61,090 bases of DNA from a virus: IMG/VR virus record IMGVR_UViG_3300009024_000013, positions 1 to 61,090 of that record; one strand, written 5' to 3'. Under the pieces are notes generated by a model that was not told the origin of the DNA, did not search any database, and was given only the letters and a program-made list of their open reading frames with translations. Positions 14,145-22,936 of the stretch are shown here, piece by piece (within the stretch, counting starts at the first letter, position 1; every line of letters begins with the position of its first letter). The position numbers were made by a program, and so were the translations under genes.

Positions 14145-17100
14145 ATGAAGTATTTACTTAAACTTAACGAATATGTTCAGGAAATTGTAGAGAAGCCTCT
14201 TATCAAAAAAGCTTTGTCTACTCCCATGACCGCGGAGATGCTGCTGAGGAAAATATCTCAAAGGTTTAATAAGCTAATTAGTTTAGATTCTAATGAATCA
14301 CTAGAAGACAATCTAGGATTATCTGATGATTTTATGAGAAGTTTAAAGGGTCAGTTTAAACCAGAAGACGTCCAAGGAGCCATGCAAGATAGTAAAGATA
14401 TATTAGAATTATTATCTTCTATACGAAACGTTGAATCTGAAATGTCAAATGAGGATAAAGTTGAAAAAGCTATGGAAATAGTTTCTGAAATATTTGATGG
14501 AAAGGGATTCGACATTAACAAATTAGATTTTAAATTAAAAATTTTAAATGACTCTGATTTAATGGATGCTAAGTCTAATATAATAGGAGTTGAACCCGAA
14601 AGATTTAAAGAGGTTAAAAAAGAAATAGAAAGCGAAAATCCCAAATTAAAAAAAGAGATAGACGTAAGGGCTATACAAAATGCTTTAACACAGGGGTTTG
14701 CATCATCTATAAAAGATGATTTTATTACAGGAGATACTGAAATAGAAGGAGTTAGCTTTGGGGATTATTATAAACTAATGGATAAAACATTTGGTTTATA
14801 CTCAAAGGTTCCAAAAGAACTTATGCATCAAGTAATGACACAATCACCTGCATTAGGTAGAGCTGAGCTTGTATGGAACGAAGATACTAACAAATACACT
14901 ATTGAAGCAAGTGGATATACTATTTTAATATTAGTTCATGAAATAATAAAAGGTATACTTGAATTAATTTCAATGCATAGAGATCCTGAACTAAACGCAG
15001 AAGATGAGGATACGATGATGTCTTTATCTGGAACTCAATATTCAGAAAGAGAAGGTTTACAATATGGACCGGGTATGGTTAGTAAGTTTAAAGAGTTTTT
15101 TATAAAAGTAGAAGATAATTTATTAGAACAACGTGAAATACGTGAAAGAAATCCAGCGATGATGTTAAATGTACTTTCTAGGTTTTACAAATTAGACGAT
15201 GATCTTTTTTTAAGAGTAAGTAAAGCTATTTTTAGCGACGATTCAAACAAGCCATATGAACTATTTGAAGAATTTTATATAGACGGACTTGAAGGAACAG
15301 GCTTTAGAAGAAATGATGATGGTCCAGCTGGACCATCCAACGATCCAGATAACGAACCATATGCTCCAAGTGACGATGCTCTTAGAGACTTGCTTAATGG
15401 TGCAGGAATATCACTAAACCAAGACCCTTCATTAAGTGAAGTTAATAAACATATATTTGGATGGAACATATATCAATTATTAGAAAGTAAAAAGGATATT
15501 TTAGATAAATGGTCTCAAACAACTGAAAGAGATATAGTAGTTGATTATATTTCAAAATTCGATAGAATTACTAATAACCCAAAAGGAGAGTTAAAAGATA
15601 TATTAACATCTGATATACCTGGAGTTAGAGTAGACAATGATATAAACAATAGAAGAAATATTGAACAATATGATTTTTCAAGTTTAAGAGCATTAGTAGA
15701 TTATGTTTCTAGAATTGCAAAAATACCGGTTGTATCTTCACTTAAACAAGGTGACATAAACCCAGCGATATCTACTATACAAGATAAACTAGGTTTAGAA
15801 AAAACAGGATTTTATAATAGCGAGCTGGAGTCAAAGATAAGAGAGTTTCAACGAGGTTTCAAAGACAGTATATCAAATGATTACAATTGGCAAGAAATAT
15901 ACGACAAATATAAAAGTGTAGGATTAACTAATCTTTCAGCTAAAGAAAAAATACAGTTATCTAAAAGTGCAAGTTTTATAACTACAACTGAAGATATCAT
16001 TAGACAAAAAGAAGAGCAATTAAAAAATAAAGTTCAACAATCTACTCTTGAAGAAGATCCATCTATACGACAAGCAATCAATGACGATATAATAATAGAG
16101 TACGAAAAAATATCAAATATTAAAAAAGAATTAACGACTATAAAAGCTATTTTAAGCGGAGGTTTACAAAAACCTTCTGGTAAAATGGATCAAGCTACAA
16201 TAGGTGCGTTAACATTTGATAAAGGAATATCTAAATTAGAAGGCCTGGGGAACAATGGTACTCTTAAACCTGTCGGAGGAGAAATAGTTGAAGATAATGA
16301 ACACTATAGAATACATAGAATTTTAAGCTTTAAATTCTGTGTAGACACTAGAAAATCATTTGAAAAATTGTTAAGAGAAAATGGTGCAAATACTGGATCC
16401 TATTCATGGTGTATAGCAAGCGGCGATAGTTGGTATAGTACATATAGAAGAAACGCAAACGAAAGACAAACCATTTACTTCATAGAAAACAAAAAACGAG
16501 CTGTTTTTGAAGCTGAAAAGATATCAGAATACTTAAACACAGAAGATGGACAAGGTTTAGGAAGGTTGTATAGAACATGGAGAGGATCAAGTGCTACACC
16601 TAGATTAAGCCCTGAGACTACAGAATTAGTAGCAAATGAAAATGCAAGAGTATTCTATGATAATTATCATATTGCGGTTCTTTTTGTTAAGGATTGGAAA
16701 CCTAATGAAAATACATATTGGTTAGTAGGCGCATCTAATAATGGACAATGGGGAGACAAAGCTAAAGGCGACGGCGAGCATTTAACTTTAAAACAATGCG
16801 CTGAAAAAATATGGCCTTCAACTGAAAATGAAAGTATAAGAAGACAGCAGAGATCAACCGGAGGAGGAGGCTCTATAGATACATCGTCACCTCAAGTAAC
16901 TCAAGACATAATAGATCTTCCATTCTATTATGTACCTTCTGACGAGGAATTAGGTAAGTTAGAAAGAAATATACTCTTACCAATGGATGTATCTAAAAGC
17001 GAAAGAACACGAGATAATCAAGCAGGTAGTTCTGATGTCAATAATATTAATATTTCAGCGAATAGATTTGAAGCTATGAACTATGATGAAAAAGAAGAAT

Positions 17101-18296
17101 GGTTACAATTAAACTGGTTTACTCAACAAAAAATAACAGAATTTTTAAATAATAGAAATACAAAAGGTATTGATATTCGAATATGGAAAATTTTGCCAAC
17201 AGCTTTAAAGGAGCTATACATTAGAACAACTGTTGGTTCTAGTTTATCTAAGATGCATTTAGATGAAATAAAAGATAATAGTAAACTATTAAAGATGTAT
17301 CAAGATTTTATAAAGAGAAGATTGGTCGGAGAAGGCGGACAGGGTGGAATAATCGATACAATAAAAGATTCTAAAACCCTTGATGATTTACGAAGAAACT
17401 TTATTAGCGAAGAAGACATACGTTTAGTTAGTGAACCTTACGACTTTAATAAAATTAAAAAAGAATATGTAGAACTAAGAAATAAAATTAACGAACTTCC
17501 TCCTGATACTAAAGTTAGTACTAGAACTTCTTTATTAAAAGAATTAAGATCTAAAAAAATAAAGATAGATCAATACATGAACATAATATCTAGATACAGA
17601 GAATCTCTAAGTCAAGCTATAAAGAATATAAAGAAAGACAACCCCAAAGACATATTATCAAGTAATAAAAACATACAGGACTTTAAAGATATTATATATG
17701 GAATAGATTTATCTAAGATATTACAAAGCGCAAATTCTTTGTTAGATCAAAATACTACTAAAAAAGATGATAACGGAAATAAACTAAAACTTTTTAGTGA
17801 TATTATAGAAAAAGATAAGAATATAGATCAACTAGCAACTACATGGGAACTAGCGCCTAATCCTTTTGATAAGCTGGTTAAAATTAGAAGCATAGATACT
17901 AAAAAAGCAAACGCGCTAATTAATAAAATGGTTTCTATATTATTAACCAGAGCAGAGGTAGTGCCTGATTTGTCACTTAGATCAGGTTCCGCTGATTATA
18001 TAAATCAATTAGAAAACGTATTTCAATATATTAAGAACATGAACCCTGAGCATATGGATATTATTAATCTAATGCTAACTAGAGTAATGATTTATTATAA
18101 AATAAAGGATTATTCTAAGAAGTTAAATGGTTCAGACGCTAAGAAACTATATTCAATGTATGATTCAATATTTACAAAATTTCCAGAATTATTAACTAAA
18201 TTTAATTGGAGCAAATCTGATTCCTTTAAAGGAAAAAGAAAAGAATCATCTTCAACAGGAGCAACTAGACCCGGTCATACTGAAGAATTGGGATAA
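14145..18296 (+). CDS. Giant putative packaged protein (1383 residues)
   Basis: This is the largest protein in the window. It starts MKYLLKLNE, a short form of the capsid-targeting-like signature. Visible pieces: YTILILVHEIIKGILELIS (about 260-280), which resembles a conserved helix seen in other large phage virion proteins; INPAISTIQDKLG...KIREFQRGF (about 540-570), like a PG_binding_1 peptidoglycan-binding unit; and SYSWCIASGDSWYSTYRR with TIYFIENKKR (about 745-785), part of an uncharacterised 'WC..A' domain, with YWLVGASNNGQWGD near 860. Charged coiled coil fills the C-terminal third. It is probably a capsid-internal protein injected with DNA, perhaps multifunctional. No catalytic site is certain. 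Confidence 0.65.
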   Translation: MKYLLKLNEYVQEIVEKPLIKKALSTPMTAEMLLRKISQRFNKLISLDSNESLEDNLGLSDDFMRSLKGQFKPEDVQGAMQDSKDILELLSSIRNVESEMSNEDKVEKAMEIVSEIFDGKGFDINKLDFKLKILNDSDLMDAKSNIIGVEPERFKEVKKEIESENPKLKKEIDVRAIQNALTQGFASSIKDDFITGDTEIEGVSFGDYYKLMDKTFGLYSKVPKELMHQVMTQSPALGRAELVWNEDTNKYTIEASGYTILILVHEIIKGILELISMHRDPELNAEDEDTMMSLSGTQYSEREGLQYGPGMVSKFKEFFIKVEDNLLEQREIRERNPAMMLNVLSRFYKLDDDLFLRVSKAIFSDDSNKPYELFEEFYIDGLEGTGFRRNDDGPAGPSNDPDNEPYAPSDDALRDLLNGAGISLNQDPSLSEVNKHIFGWNIYQLLESKKDILDKWSQTTERDIVVDYISKFDRITNNPKGELKDILTSDIPGVRVDNDINNRRNIEQYDFSSLRALVDYVSRIAKIPVVSSLKQGDINPAISTIQDKLGLEKTGFYNSELESKIREFQRGFKDSISNDYNWQEIYDKYKSVGLTNLSAKEKIQLSKSASFITTTEDIIRQKEEQLKNKVQQSTLEEDPSIRQAINDDIIIEYEKISNIKKELTTIKAILSGGLQKPSGKMDQATIGALTFDKGISKLEGLGNNGTLKPVGGEIVEDNEHYRIHRILSFKFCVDTRKSFEKLLRENGANTGSYSWCIASGDSWYSTYRRNANERQTIYFIENKKRAVFEAEKISEYLNTEDGQGLGRLYRTWRGSSATPRLSPETTELVANENARVFYDNYHIAVLFVKDWKPNENTYWLVGASNNGQWGDKAKGDGEHLTLKQCAEKIWPSTENESIRRQQRSTGGGGSIDTSSPQVTQDIIDLPFYYVPSDEELGKLERNILLPMDVSKSERTRDNQAGSSDVNNINISANRFEAMNYDEKEEWLQLNWFTQQKITEFLNNRNTKGIDIRIWKILPTALKELYIRTTVGSSLSKMHLDEIKDNSKLLKMYQDFIKRRLVGEGGQGGIIDTIKDSKTLDDLRRNFISEEDIRLVSEPYDFNKIKKEYVELRNKINELPPDTKVSTRTSLLKELRSKKIKIDQYMNIISRYRESLSQAIKNIKKDNPKDILSSNKNIQDFKDIIYGIDLSKILQSANSLLDQNTTKKDDNGNKLKLFSDIIEKDKNIDQLATTWELAPNPFDKLVKIRSIDTKKANALINKMVSILLTRAEVVPDLSLRSGSADYINQLENVFQYIKNMNPEHMDIINLMLTRVMIYYKIKDYSKKLNGSDAKKLYSMYDSIFTKFPELLTKFNWSKSDSFKGKRKESSSTGATRPGHTEELG

Positions 18297-18304
18297 TTCA
18301 AATA

Positions 18305-18312
18305 GATAAATA
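18305..18312 (+). promoter_or_regulatory. Late promoter-like box GATAAATA
   Basis: TAGATAAATAAATAAG lies 35 bases upstream of the next gene. It matches the GATAAATA form in the left island. Confidence 0.35.
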
Positions 18313-18339
18313 AATAAGTAAAACAAAATACAATGCACC

Positions 18340-20247
18340 ATGATAGTAAAACATTTTAATGATTGGCAAGTTTTAAACGAACAAAAGAAGCTTAATAAAC
18401 CAGAGGCTTCAAAGAAGAAGCGTAATAAGTCAAACAAAAGAAAATATAGACGAGACAACTGGGTTTCTGATTCAGGTGCTCAGTATGTTCTTACTAAAAA
18501 AAGAAAATCTGGCAATAGCGAAACTGATACATTTGTTCTTAAAGGAAAAAGCAAAGACAGTCCAATATGGGATGATAATGGAGTTATAGTAAATGATATA
18601 ATGGATTTTCTATCTCACGAATTAATGTCAGGATCTAATGAAGGAAAATACGACGAAGATTCAATTGAAATAGAGAAATACAAAGATGGTAAAAATAAAG
18701 ATAAAGTAACGTTTACTATAGGATTTGCAACAGAAGATGAAGAAGAAGAAGAAGCACCAGATGAACTTAAAGACAATGGAAAGAAACCAGTACCTAAAGC
18801 TGGAACGTATAAACCTATTGAACTTCCTAAAAACGATGAAGGTGAAACCAGAATAGAAGTAGGACAAGAAAGCAATGCTTTACCCGAGTTAAAAGAAATA
18901 ATAAGAGTAGTATTTCGTAAAAAAGGATTAACTTTAGGAAATATATTTGGAATGGATTGGCTAGATACAACAAAATTAGAAGATAAAGATTTATTATGGG
19001 TAAAAGCACTTAGAGCAGGTTTTGGAATGAAAGACGCTAATTATATTTCACAAGGATTAGTTGATAAAATAGTAGAACAAGCTAATGAATGGAGCTCAAT
19101 TGAAGAACCCGAAGAAACAGAAGAAGTTGCTTCTAATGAATCTACTATATTTAAATTTTCAGATTATATTAAATTATTTGAAGACTTTGATATGACAGCT
19201 GCTATGAAAGTAATTAATAATGACCAAGTTAAAAAAGAAGAACCTACGTCAACTAAAACTAAAACTAAATCTAAGAGTTCAAGCACTGATAGCGAAGCTG
19301 AAGCTGTTGGAAAAAGCGGATTAACTAATGCTCAAGCTGTTGCATATAGAACATGGGCTAATAGCCAAGACAAATTAAAAGACTCATATGGTAAAACAAG
19401 TACATTTGATTTAGATGCAACAGGTACTAATAATAGTTTTGTAGCAAGATCATATGCTCAAGCAAAAATGGATTACGATTCCGGTGAAGGTTCAGCTAAT
19501 ATGTTAAAAAAGGTTTGGGCATCAACAGGTAAACCTAATGGATGGAGAGCTGAATTTGAAAAAATACTAGGTATAGAATCAGGAGCAGGAGATGTAGAAG
19601 GACTTCCAATGGGATACATACAATATAAAACAGGAAATAAAATAGCTGTACATTTCGCTAACCCTAGGCCAACGATAGGTACTGTAAAAGCCGGAGATGT
19701 AGTTACATTTACAAACGGATGGGATGCTGCGGATTTTGGATATCTAGTACAAAACATTTGGAAAGATTCATCCGGTAATATAGGAGCTATCTATATTGAA
19801 TCACCAAGTTACGTAAAAGAATTTGGAAAACCTAATAAAGATATGAACTTTGAAAATAAAGCGGGTATAGTAATTACCACTGCTGCTGAAACATCTAATT
19901 TAAAAGACATGTTCTTAAGAACAGCAGCCGATGATCAAATAGCTGAAAAAATATCTAGAAAAATACAAGCTTTATGGAATCCAAGTAATGGATATTTTAA
20001 TAAGTATAAAGGTACTTTTAATGATAACGAAGCAGGTGCAATTTCATATTTTACAACATGGTGGAATGGTCAAATCAATCCGCTAATGAACACTTTAAAG
20101 GAAAAAGACCCTAATAAAGCTAAATTATCAGCAGCATTTGATAGTATTATAGTAAAAGCGGAAGGAAGCACAATGAATGATACTGCGACATGGTACATAG
20201 ATACCTTAAGTGGAGGTAAAAAATATTCAGTAGATACTGATTTTTAA
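18340..20247 (+). CDS. Putative packaged protein with two targeting-like motifs
   Basis: A 635-residue protein. The N-terminus MIVKHFNDWQVLNE fits the signature with a cut after LNE. A second similar string, STIFKFSDYIKLFE, occurs at residues 268-281 after an acidic linker, so the protein may be a two-part precursor. Part 1 (15-267) has a very basic start (KKKRNKSNKRKYRR) and an acidic end. Part 2 (282-635) has a Ser/Thr/Lys-rich linker followed by a globular region (TNAQAVAYRTWANSQ...YIQYKTGNKIAVHF...TFTNGWDAADFGYLVQNI). No catalytic motif is recognised. Confidence 0.6.
   Translation: MIVKHFNDWQVLNEQKKLNKPEASKKKRNKSNKRKYRRDNWVSDSGAQYVLTKKRKSGNSETDTFVLKGKSKDSPIWDDNGVIVNDIMDFLSHELMSGSNEGKYDEDSIEIEKYKDGKNKDKVTFTIGFATEDEEEEEAPDELKDNGKKPVPKAGTYKPIELPKNDEGETRIEVGQESNALPELKEIIRVVFRKKGLTLGNIFGMDWLDTTKLEDKDLLWVKALRAGFGMKDANYISQGLVDKIVEQANEWSSIEEPEETEEVASNESTIFKFSDYIKLFEDFDMTAAMKVINNDQVKKEEPTSTKTKTKSKSSSTDSEAEAVGKSGLTNAQAVAYRTWANSQDKLKDSYGKTSTFDLDATGTNNSFVARSYAQAKMDYDSGEGSANMLKKVWASTGKPNGWRAEFEKILGIESGAGDVEGLPMGYIQYKTGNKIAVHFANPRPTIGTVKAGDVVTFTNGWDAADFGYLVQNIWKDSSGNIGAIYIESPSYVKEFGKPNKDMNFENKAGIVITTAAETSNLKDMFLRTAADDQIAEKISRKIQALWNPSNGYFNKYKGTFNDNEAGAISYFTTWWNGQINPLMNTLKEKDPNKAKLSAAFDSIIVKAEGSTMNDTATWYIDTLSGGKKYSVDTDF
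19132..19191 (+). other. Internal capsid-targeting-like motif
   Basis: These codons encode SNESTIFKFSDYIKLFEDFD, with the same alternation of aromatic, Lys and Glu residues and the same LFE-type end as the N-terminal signatures. If the prohead protease cuts here, the 635-residue protein would be split. Confidence 0.4.
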
Positions 20248-20262
20248 AAAATTTTAATAAAA

Positions 20263-20607
20263 ATGGCAAGTAAATATAAATTAAATTTAACAGATGAACA
20301 CATTAAGGAATTAATGGAAGATCCAGAAATGGATGGAATTACATTAGAAGCAACTACAGATGAAGGATCTAAAGTGATGATAACTTTAACTAAATCTAAT
20401 ATGATGCCTTCAGATGAAATGCCTTCAGATGAAATGTCTTCAGATGAAATGCCTTCAGATGAAATGTCTTCGGAAGAAGAAGGTGAATTAGGAAATGTTG
20501 CTCCAGAAGAACAAGCCGCCCTTGATGCAGCAATGACTCAAGAAAACGTAGGTTTTACTAATGAGAGTACAATTAAAACATTTAATAATTTTTTAAAAAC
20601 ATTATAG
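20263..20607 (+). CDS. Acidic repeat protein, scaffold-like
   Basis: A 114-residue, strongly acidic protein with five tandem (M/S)-(P/S)-S-(D/E)-E units in the centre. The C-terminus NESTIKTFNNFLKTL closely resembles the targeting signature, but sits at the end of the protein instead of the start. T4 prohead core proteins are small, acidic and cleaved during maturation, so a core or scaffold role is plausible. It lies among putative internal head proteins. Confidence 0.55.
   Translation: MASKYKLNLTDEHIKELMEDPEMDGITLEATTDEGSKVMITLTKSNMMPSDEMPSDEMSSDEMPSDEMSSEEEGELGNVAPEEQAALDAAMTQENVGFTNESTIKTFNNFLKTL
20404..20478. repeat. 15-bp minisatellite, five units
   Basis: Five tandem units of ATGCCTTCAGATGAA (third and fifth units with C-to-T changes, the fifth further diverged) encode MPSDE/MSSDE repeats. 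The unit number is likely to vary by slippage without breaking the frame. Confidence 0.85.
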
Positions 20608-20611
20608 ATAG

Positions 20612-20914
20612 ATGAAAAAGTGGATTTGTATATTAATTAACAAAATAACCTTTGGTAAAGTATGTTTAGATTGGTGTAAAACCGATGAGCCTAAAACTAA
20701 GAAGCCTACAACTAAAGTTGCAAAAACTGCAGTTAAACCTTTAACGTCAGCTAGTAAGATAAAGCCTTCAAAATCAAAGAAGACTTTAATAACATCTGAC
20801 ATGAAAAAGCAGTTTATTAAAGATAGAAAGAATGGAATGACTTATAAAGCAATAGGTAAAAAATATAACGTTGCCGCTAGTTCGGTAAGTTATCATATTA
20901 AAAAATCTAAGTAA
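20612..20914 (+). CDS. Lys-rich protein with C-terminal helix-turn-helix
   Basis: A 100-residue, very basic protein. The start MKKWICILINKITFGKVCLDW is hydrophobic, the middle (residues 26-60) is a Lys/Pro/Thr-rich linker like a nucleoid-protein tail, and residues 65-98 contain a resolvase-type helix-turn-helix (IKDRKNGMTYKAIGKKYNV followed by ASSVSYHIKK). It could condense or bind phage DNA in the head, or regulate transcription. The position between putative internal head proteins favours the former. Confidence 0.55.
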   Translation: MKKWICILINKITFGKVCLDWCKTDEPKTKKPTTKVAKTAVKPLTSASKIKPSKSKKTLITSDMKKQFIKDRKNGMTYKAIGKKYNVAASSVSYHIKKSK

Positions 20915-20916
20915 CA

Positions 20917-21300
20917 ATGGATAACAAAAGAATACTAAATTTTTCAGAATTTACAAAAGCCTATTCTAAAGGAGATCATTTCTCTGCTCCAGGTAATGAT
21001 GAACAGAGTGTTGAAAAGATGCAAAACGCATCTAATGAATTGACAGATTCCCCTAGCATACCAGATAGTAAAGGAGATATGGATTCTATTTCTAGTAAAC
21101 CGGCTACTAAGTTTATAAAAACAGATTATGAAAATAGCCCTACTATACCAAATGGACCTGTTAAGTTAGACGATATAGATGATGAAAAATCATCAGATAA
21201 GAAAGTTAAGTCAGATAAAAAGGTTAAGCCTTTAAAGAAAACTAAAAGTGATTCTAAAAAATCTAAAGAGGAAGAAAGAGAAGAATCTGGAGAATATTAA
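20917..21300 (+). CDS. Disordered putative internal protein
   Basis: A 127-residue, low-complexity protein with start MDNKRILNFSEFTKAYSK, a weaker version of the shared N-terminal signature lacking the final Glu. The rest is Ser/Asp/Lys-rich, ending in a basic tail (KKVKPLKKTKSDSKK) and an acidic cap. It is probably unstructured; the basic tail may contact DNA. Confidence 0.5.
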   Translation: MDNKRILNFSEFTKAYSKGDHFSAPGNDEQSVEKMQNASNELTDSPSIPDSKGDMDSISSKPATKFIKTDYENSPTIPNGPVKLDDIDDEKSSDKKVKSDKKVKPLKKTKSDSKKSKEEEREESGEY

Positions 21301-21301
21301 T

Positions 21302-21586
21302 ATGAAAAAGCAAGTAAAAGAAGGAATGGGGTACATTGAATTCATCAGATCTTCTGAACTTGGTGGTAACGGAAACCGTTATGAATTTGGAAAAGACCCA
21401 ATTCCTATGGAAGAAATGCAAACTATAAAAGAATTACTTGAACATATAAACGCTCTTTCAGGAGCAGCCTTAAATGCAATATCAGAAGACGATAATTTTG
21501 AAAATGTATATATCAAAAGAAGATTAATTCATGCAAAGAAAGAAGTGAGAGAAGCCTATCTTAGATTAATGGATTCTAAAAGATAA
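21302..21586 (+). CDS. Hypothetical helical protein
   Basis: A 94-residue protein. I use the ATG just after the upstream stop; the frame extends 18 codons further but that part overlaps the previous gene and is low complexity. The start reads MKKQVKEGMGYIEFIRSSELGG, and residues about 35-90 form two or three charged helices. No family is recognised. It is the last gene of the plus-strand run that begins at 13907. Confidence 0.55.
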   Translation: MKKQVKEGMGYIEFIRSSELGGNGNRYEFGKDPIPMEEMQTIKELLEHINALSGAALNAISEDDNFENVYIKRRLIHAKKEVREAYLRLMDSKR

Positions 21587-21626
21587 TTTGTTTATTCACA
21601 TTTAAAGCTGTTACTGTTTACATGCC

Positions 21627-21839
21627 TTAGCACATCCCCGATTCGTAGTCAAAATCATCTTCATTACTGTCTTTATTTACTATCCATCCGTTATTAGATA
21701 CGGCTATTTTTGCTCCCATTATAAACGCATTTAATATTGATGCTGTTGGTTTTTCACCAACTAAAACACACCAATGTTCTGCTATCTCCTTTAGTTCTTT
21801 ATCTGAACATATTAAGGGTTGGTAATTAGTTTTACTCAT
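21627..21839 (-). CDS. Cassette-array small protein 1 (last in array)
   Basis: A 70-residue protein, MSKTNYQPLICSD..., with a hydrophobic centre (ASILNAFIMGAKIAV) and an acidic end. It is the promoter-distal gene of the array, starting at a copy of the junction repeat but not ending in one. No function is recognised. Confidence 0.6.
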   Translation of the reverse strand: MSKTNYQPLICSDKELKEIAEHWCVLVGEKPTASILNAFIMGAKIAVSNNGWIVNKDSNEDDFDYESGMC

Positions 21840-21854
21840 CTTTTTTGTTTTGGT

Positions 21855-22079
21855 TTAGTTTATACATACTTCTACCCAACCTTTTTCAGAATGCTCTACA
21901 TCACAATCAATACCTTGATTCTTTAATTTATGTTCAAGCTTATGTGCTGCATCCCAAAGTCCCTTTTCAGGTACTTCATCATGTTCATCATCATAACAAA
22001 CATCTCCTCTACATTCGTAGAATTTATTTTCTGAATTATACTTAAAGGTATATCCATCTATTATTTCATCTTTACTCAT
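21855..22079 (-). CDS. Cassette-array small protein 2
   Basis: A 74-residue acidic protein (MSKDEIIDGYTFKYNSENKF...) with four Cys. It starts in one junction repeat and its stop codon lies at the edge of the next (AAC TAA ACC). No family is recognised. Confidence 0.6.
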   Translation of the reverse strand: MSKDEIIDGYTFKYNSENKFYECRGDVCYDDEHDEVPEKGLWDAAHKLEHKLKNQGIDCDVEHSEKGWVEVCIN

Positions 22080-22270
22080 CTTCTTTGTTTTGGTTTAATA
22101 CTTACTATTTTTTTACAATGATAGTTAAGTTGTCCCTTACCGTCCCATTCAATAGGACCTAATCTACCTGATCTTTCAAAAAACAAATCTCCTTTCTTAA
22201 AACTATCATCTCTGTCTTGTAGATGATAGGTATGATTTTTGTATTCAAATATCCATTCTCCTTTGCTCAT
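22076..22270 (-). CDS. Cassette-array small protein 3
   Basis: A 64-residue basic, beta-rich protein (MSKGEWIFEYKNHTYHLQDR...). It ends in SIKPKQRR, which is the junction repeat read in its second frame; the last bases overlap the next start. It resembles small protein-interaction modules in composition, but no family can be named. Confidence 0.6.
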   Translation of the reverse strand: MSKGEWIFEYKNHTYHLQDRDDSFKKGDLFFERSGRLGPIEWDGKGQLNYHCKKIVSIKPKQRR

Positions 22271-22511
22271 CTTTGTTTTGGTTTAATAGTTTCCACCAAT
22301 TATTAAAATGGTTTAAAACTTCATTTGTTGCATTGTTACCACCTTTGAAATATTCATAATGATAAGGTGATTTTGTAATACCATCAGCGTGTTTTAATCC
22401 ACTTCTTATTATACAATATCCTTTACCTTCTGAAACTTCAAACCAATCAGTCATAATCATTCCTCCAAATTTGAATGATGGTCTAAGTGTTTTTATTTCT
22501 TCTTCACTCAT
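22245..22511 (-). CDS. Cassette-array small protein 4
   Basis: An 88-residue protein (MSEEEIKTLRPSFKFGG...). It runs through the junction repeat (NQNKDE) and on for QRRMDI before stopping, because the following gene starts ATGAGCAAA instead of ATGAGTAAA, which removes the usual in-repeat stop. The overlap with the next gene is therefore 26 bases. Function unknown. Confidence 0.6.
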   Translation of the reverse strand: MSEEEIKTLRPSFKFGGMIMTDWFEVSEGKGYCIIRSGLKHADGITKSPYHYEYFKGGNNATNEVLNHFNNWWKLLNQNKDEQRRMDI

Positions 22512-22731
22512 CTTCTTTGTTTTGGTTTAATATTTCTAAAATCTTTTTTCTATTGTTAGACGAGAGTTTACTCTCTTTTTTAAGAATAAGTTCATATTCT
22601 TTTTGAATGTCTTCGAGGTCCCATTCTTCTACTTTTATAGATTTACCTTTAATAAAATCTTCTTCTCTTTGTTGTATATCACTAAGTACTTTAGCAACTT
22701 GGGGTGATACTGCAAATTCTCCTCTACTCAT
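22504..22731 (-). CDS. Cassette-array small protein 5
   Basis: A 75-residue charged helical protein (MSRGEFAVSPQVAKVLSD...), ending NQNKEDE within a junction repeat that carries one extra codon. Function unknown. Confidence 0.6.
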   Translation of the reverse strand: MSRGEFAVSPQVAKVLSDIQQREEDFIKGKSIKVEEWDLEDIQKEYELILKKESKLSSNNRKKILEILNQNKEDE

Positions 22732-22936
22732 CTTTGTTTTGGTTTAGTTCTTTTATTTTTTTAGCAACACTATCCCAGGCATTTTCTATTTGTTCAAATT
22801 CTTCTGGAAAATAGTCTTCAGATATTTCTAATCCATCTACAGTTACATAGGATCCCACACCTGGTCTTGTTGGTGTTATGTTGCTACTTAATAATTGTAG
22901 ATGTTGGTATTGTTCTTTAATATATTCTCTACTCAT
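22724..22936 (-). CDS. Cassette-array small protein 6
   Basis: A 70-residue protein (MSREYIKEQYQHLQLLSS...), ending in NQNKDE, the canonical first-frame reading of the junction repeat. A Gly/Pro-containing centre lies between two helices. Function unknown. Confidence 0.6.
   Translation of the reverse strand: MSREYIKEQYQHLQLLSSNITPTRPGVGSYVTVDGLEISEDYFPEEFEQIENAWDSVAKKIKELNQNKDE

Noticed and set aside
14915-14985. HEIIK in the giant protein as a zinc protease HExxH site
   Set aside because: The second His is absent and the surrounding helix matches a structural pattern, so metalloprotease activity is not supported.
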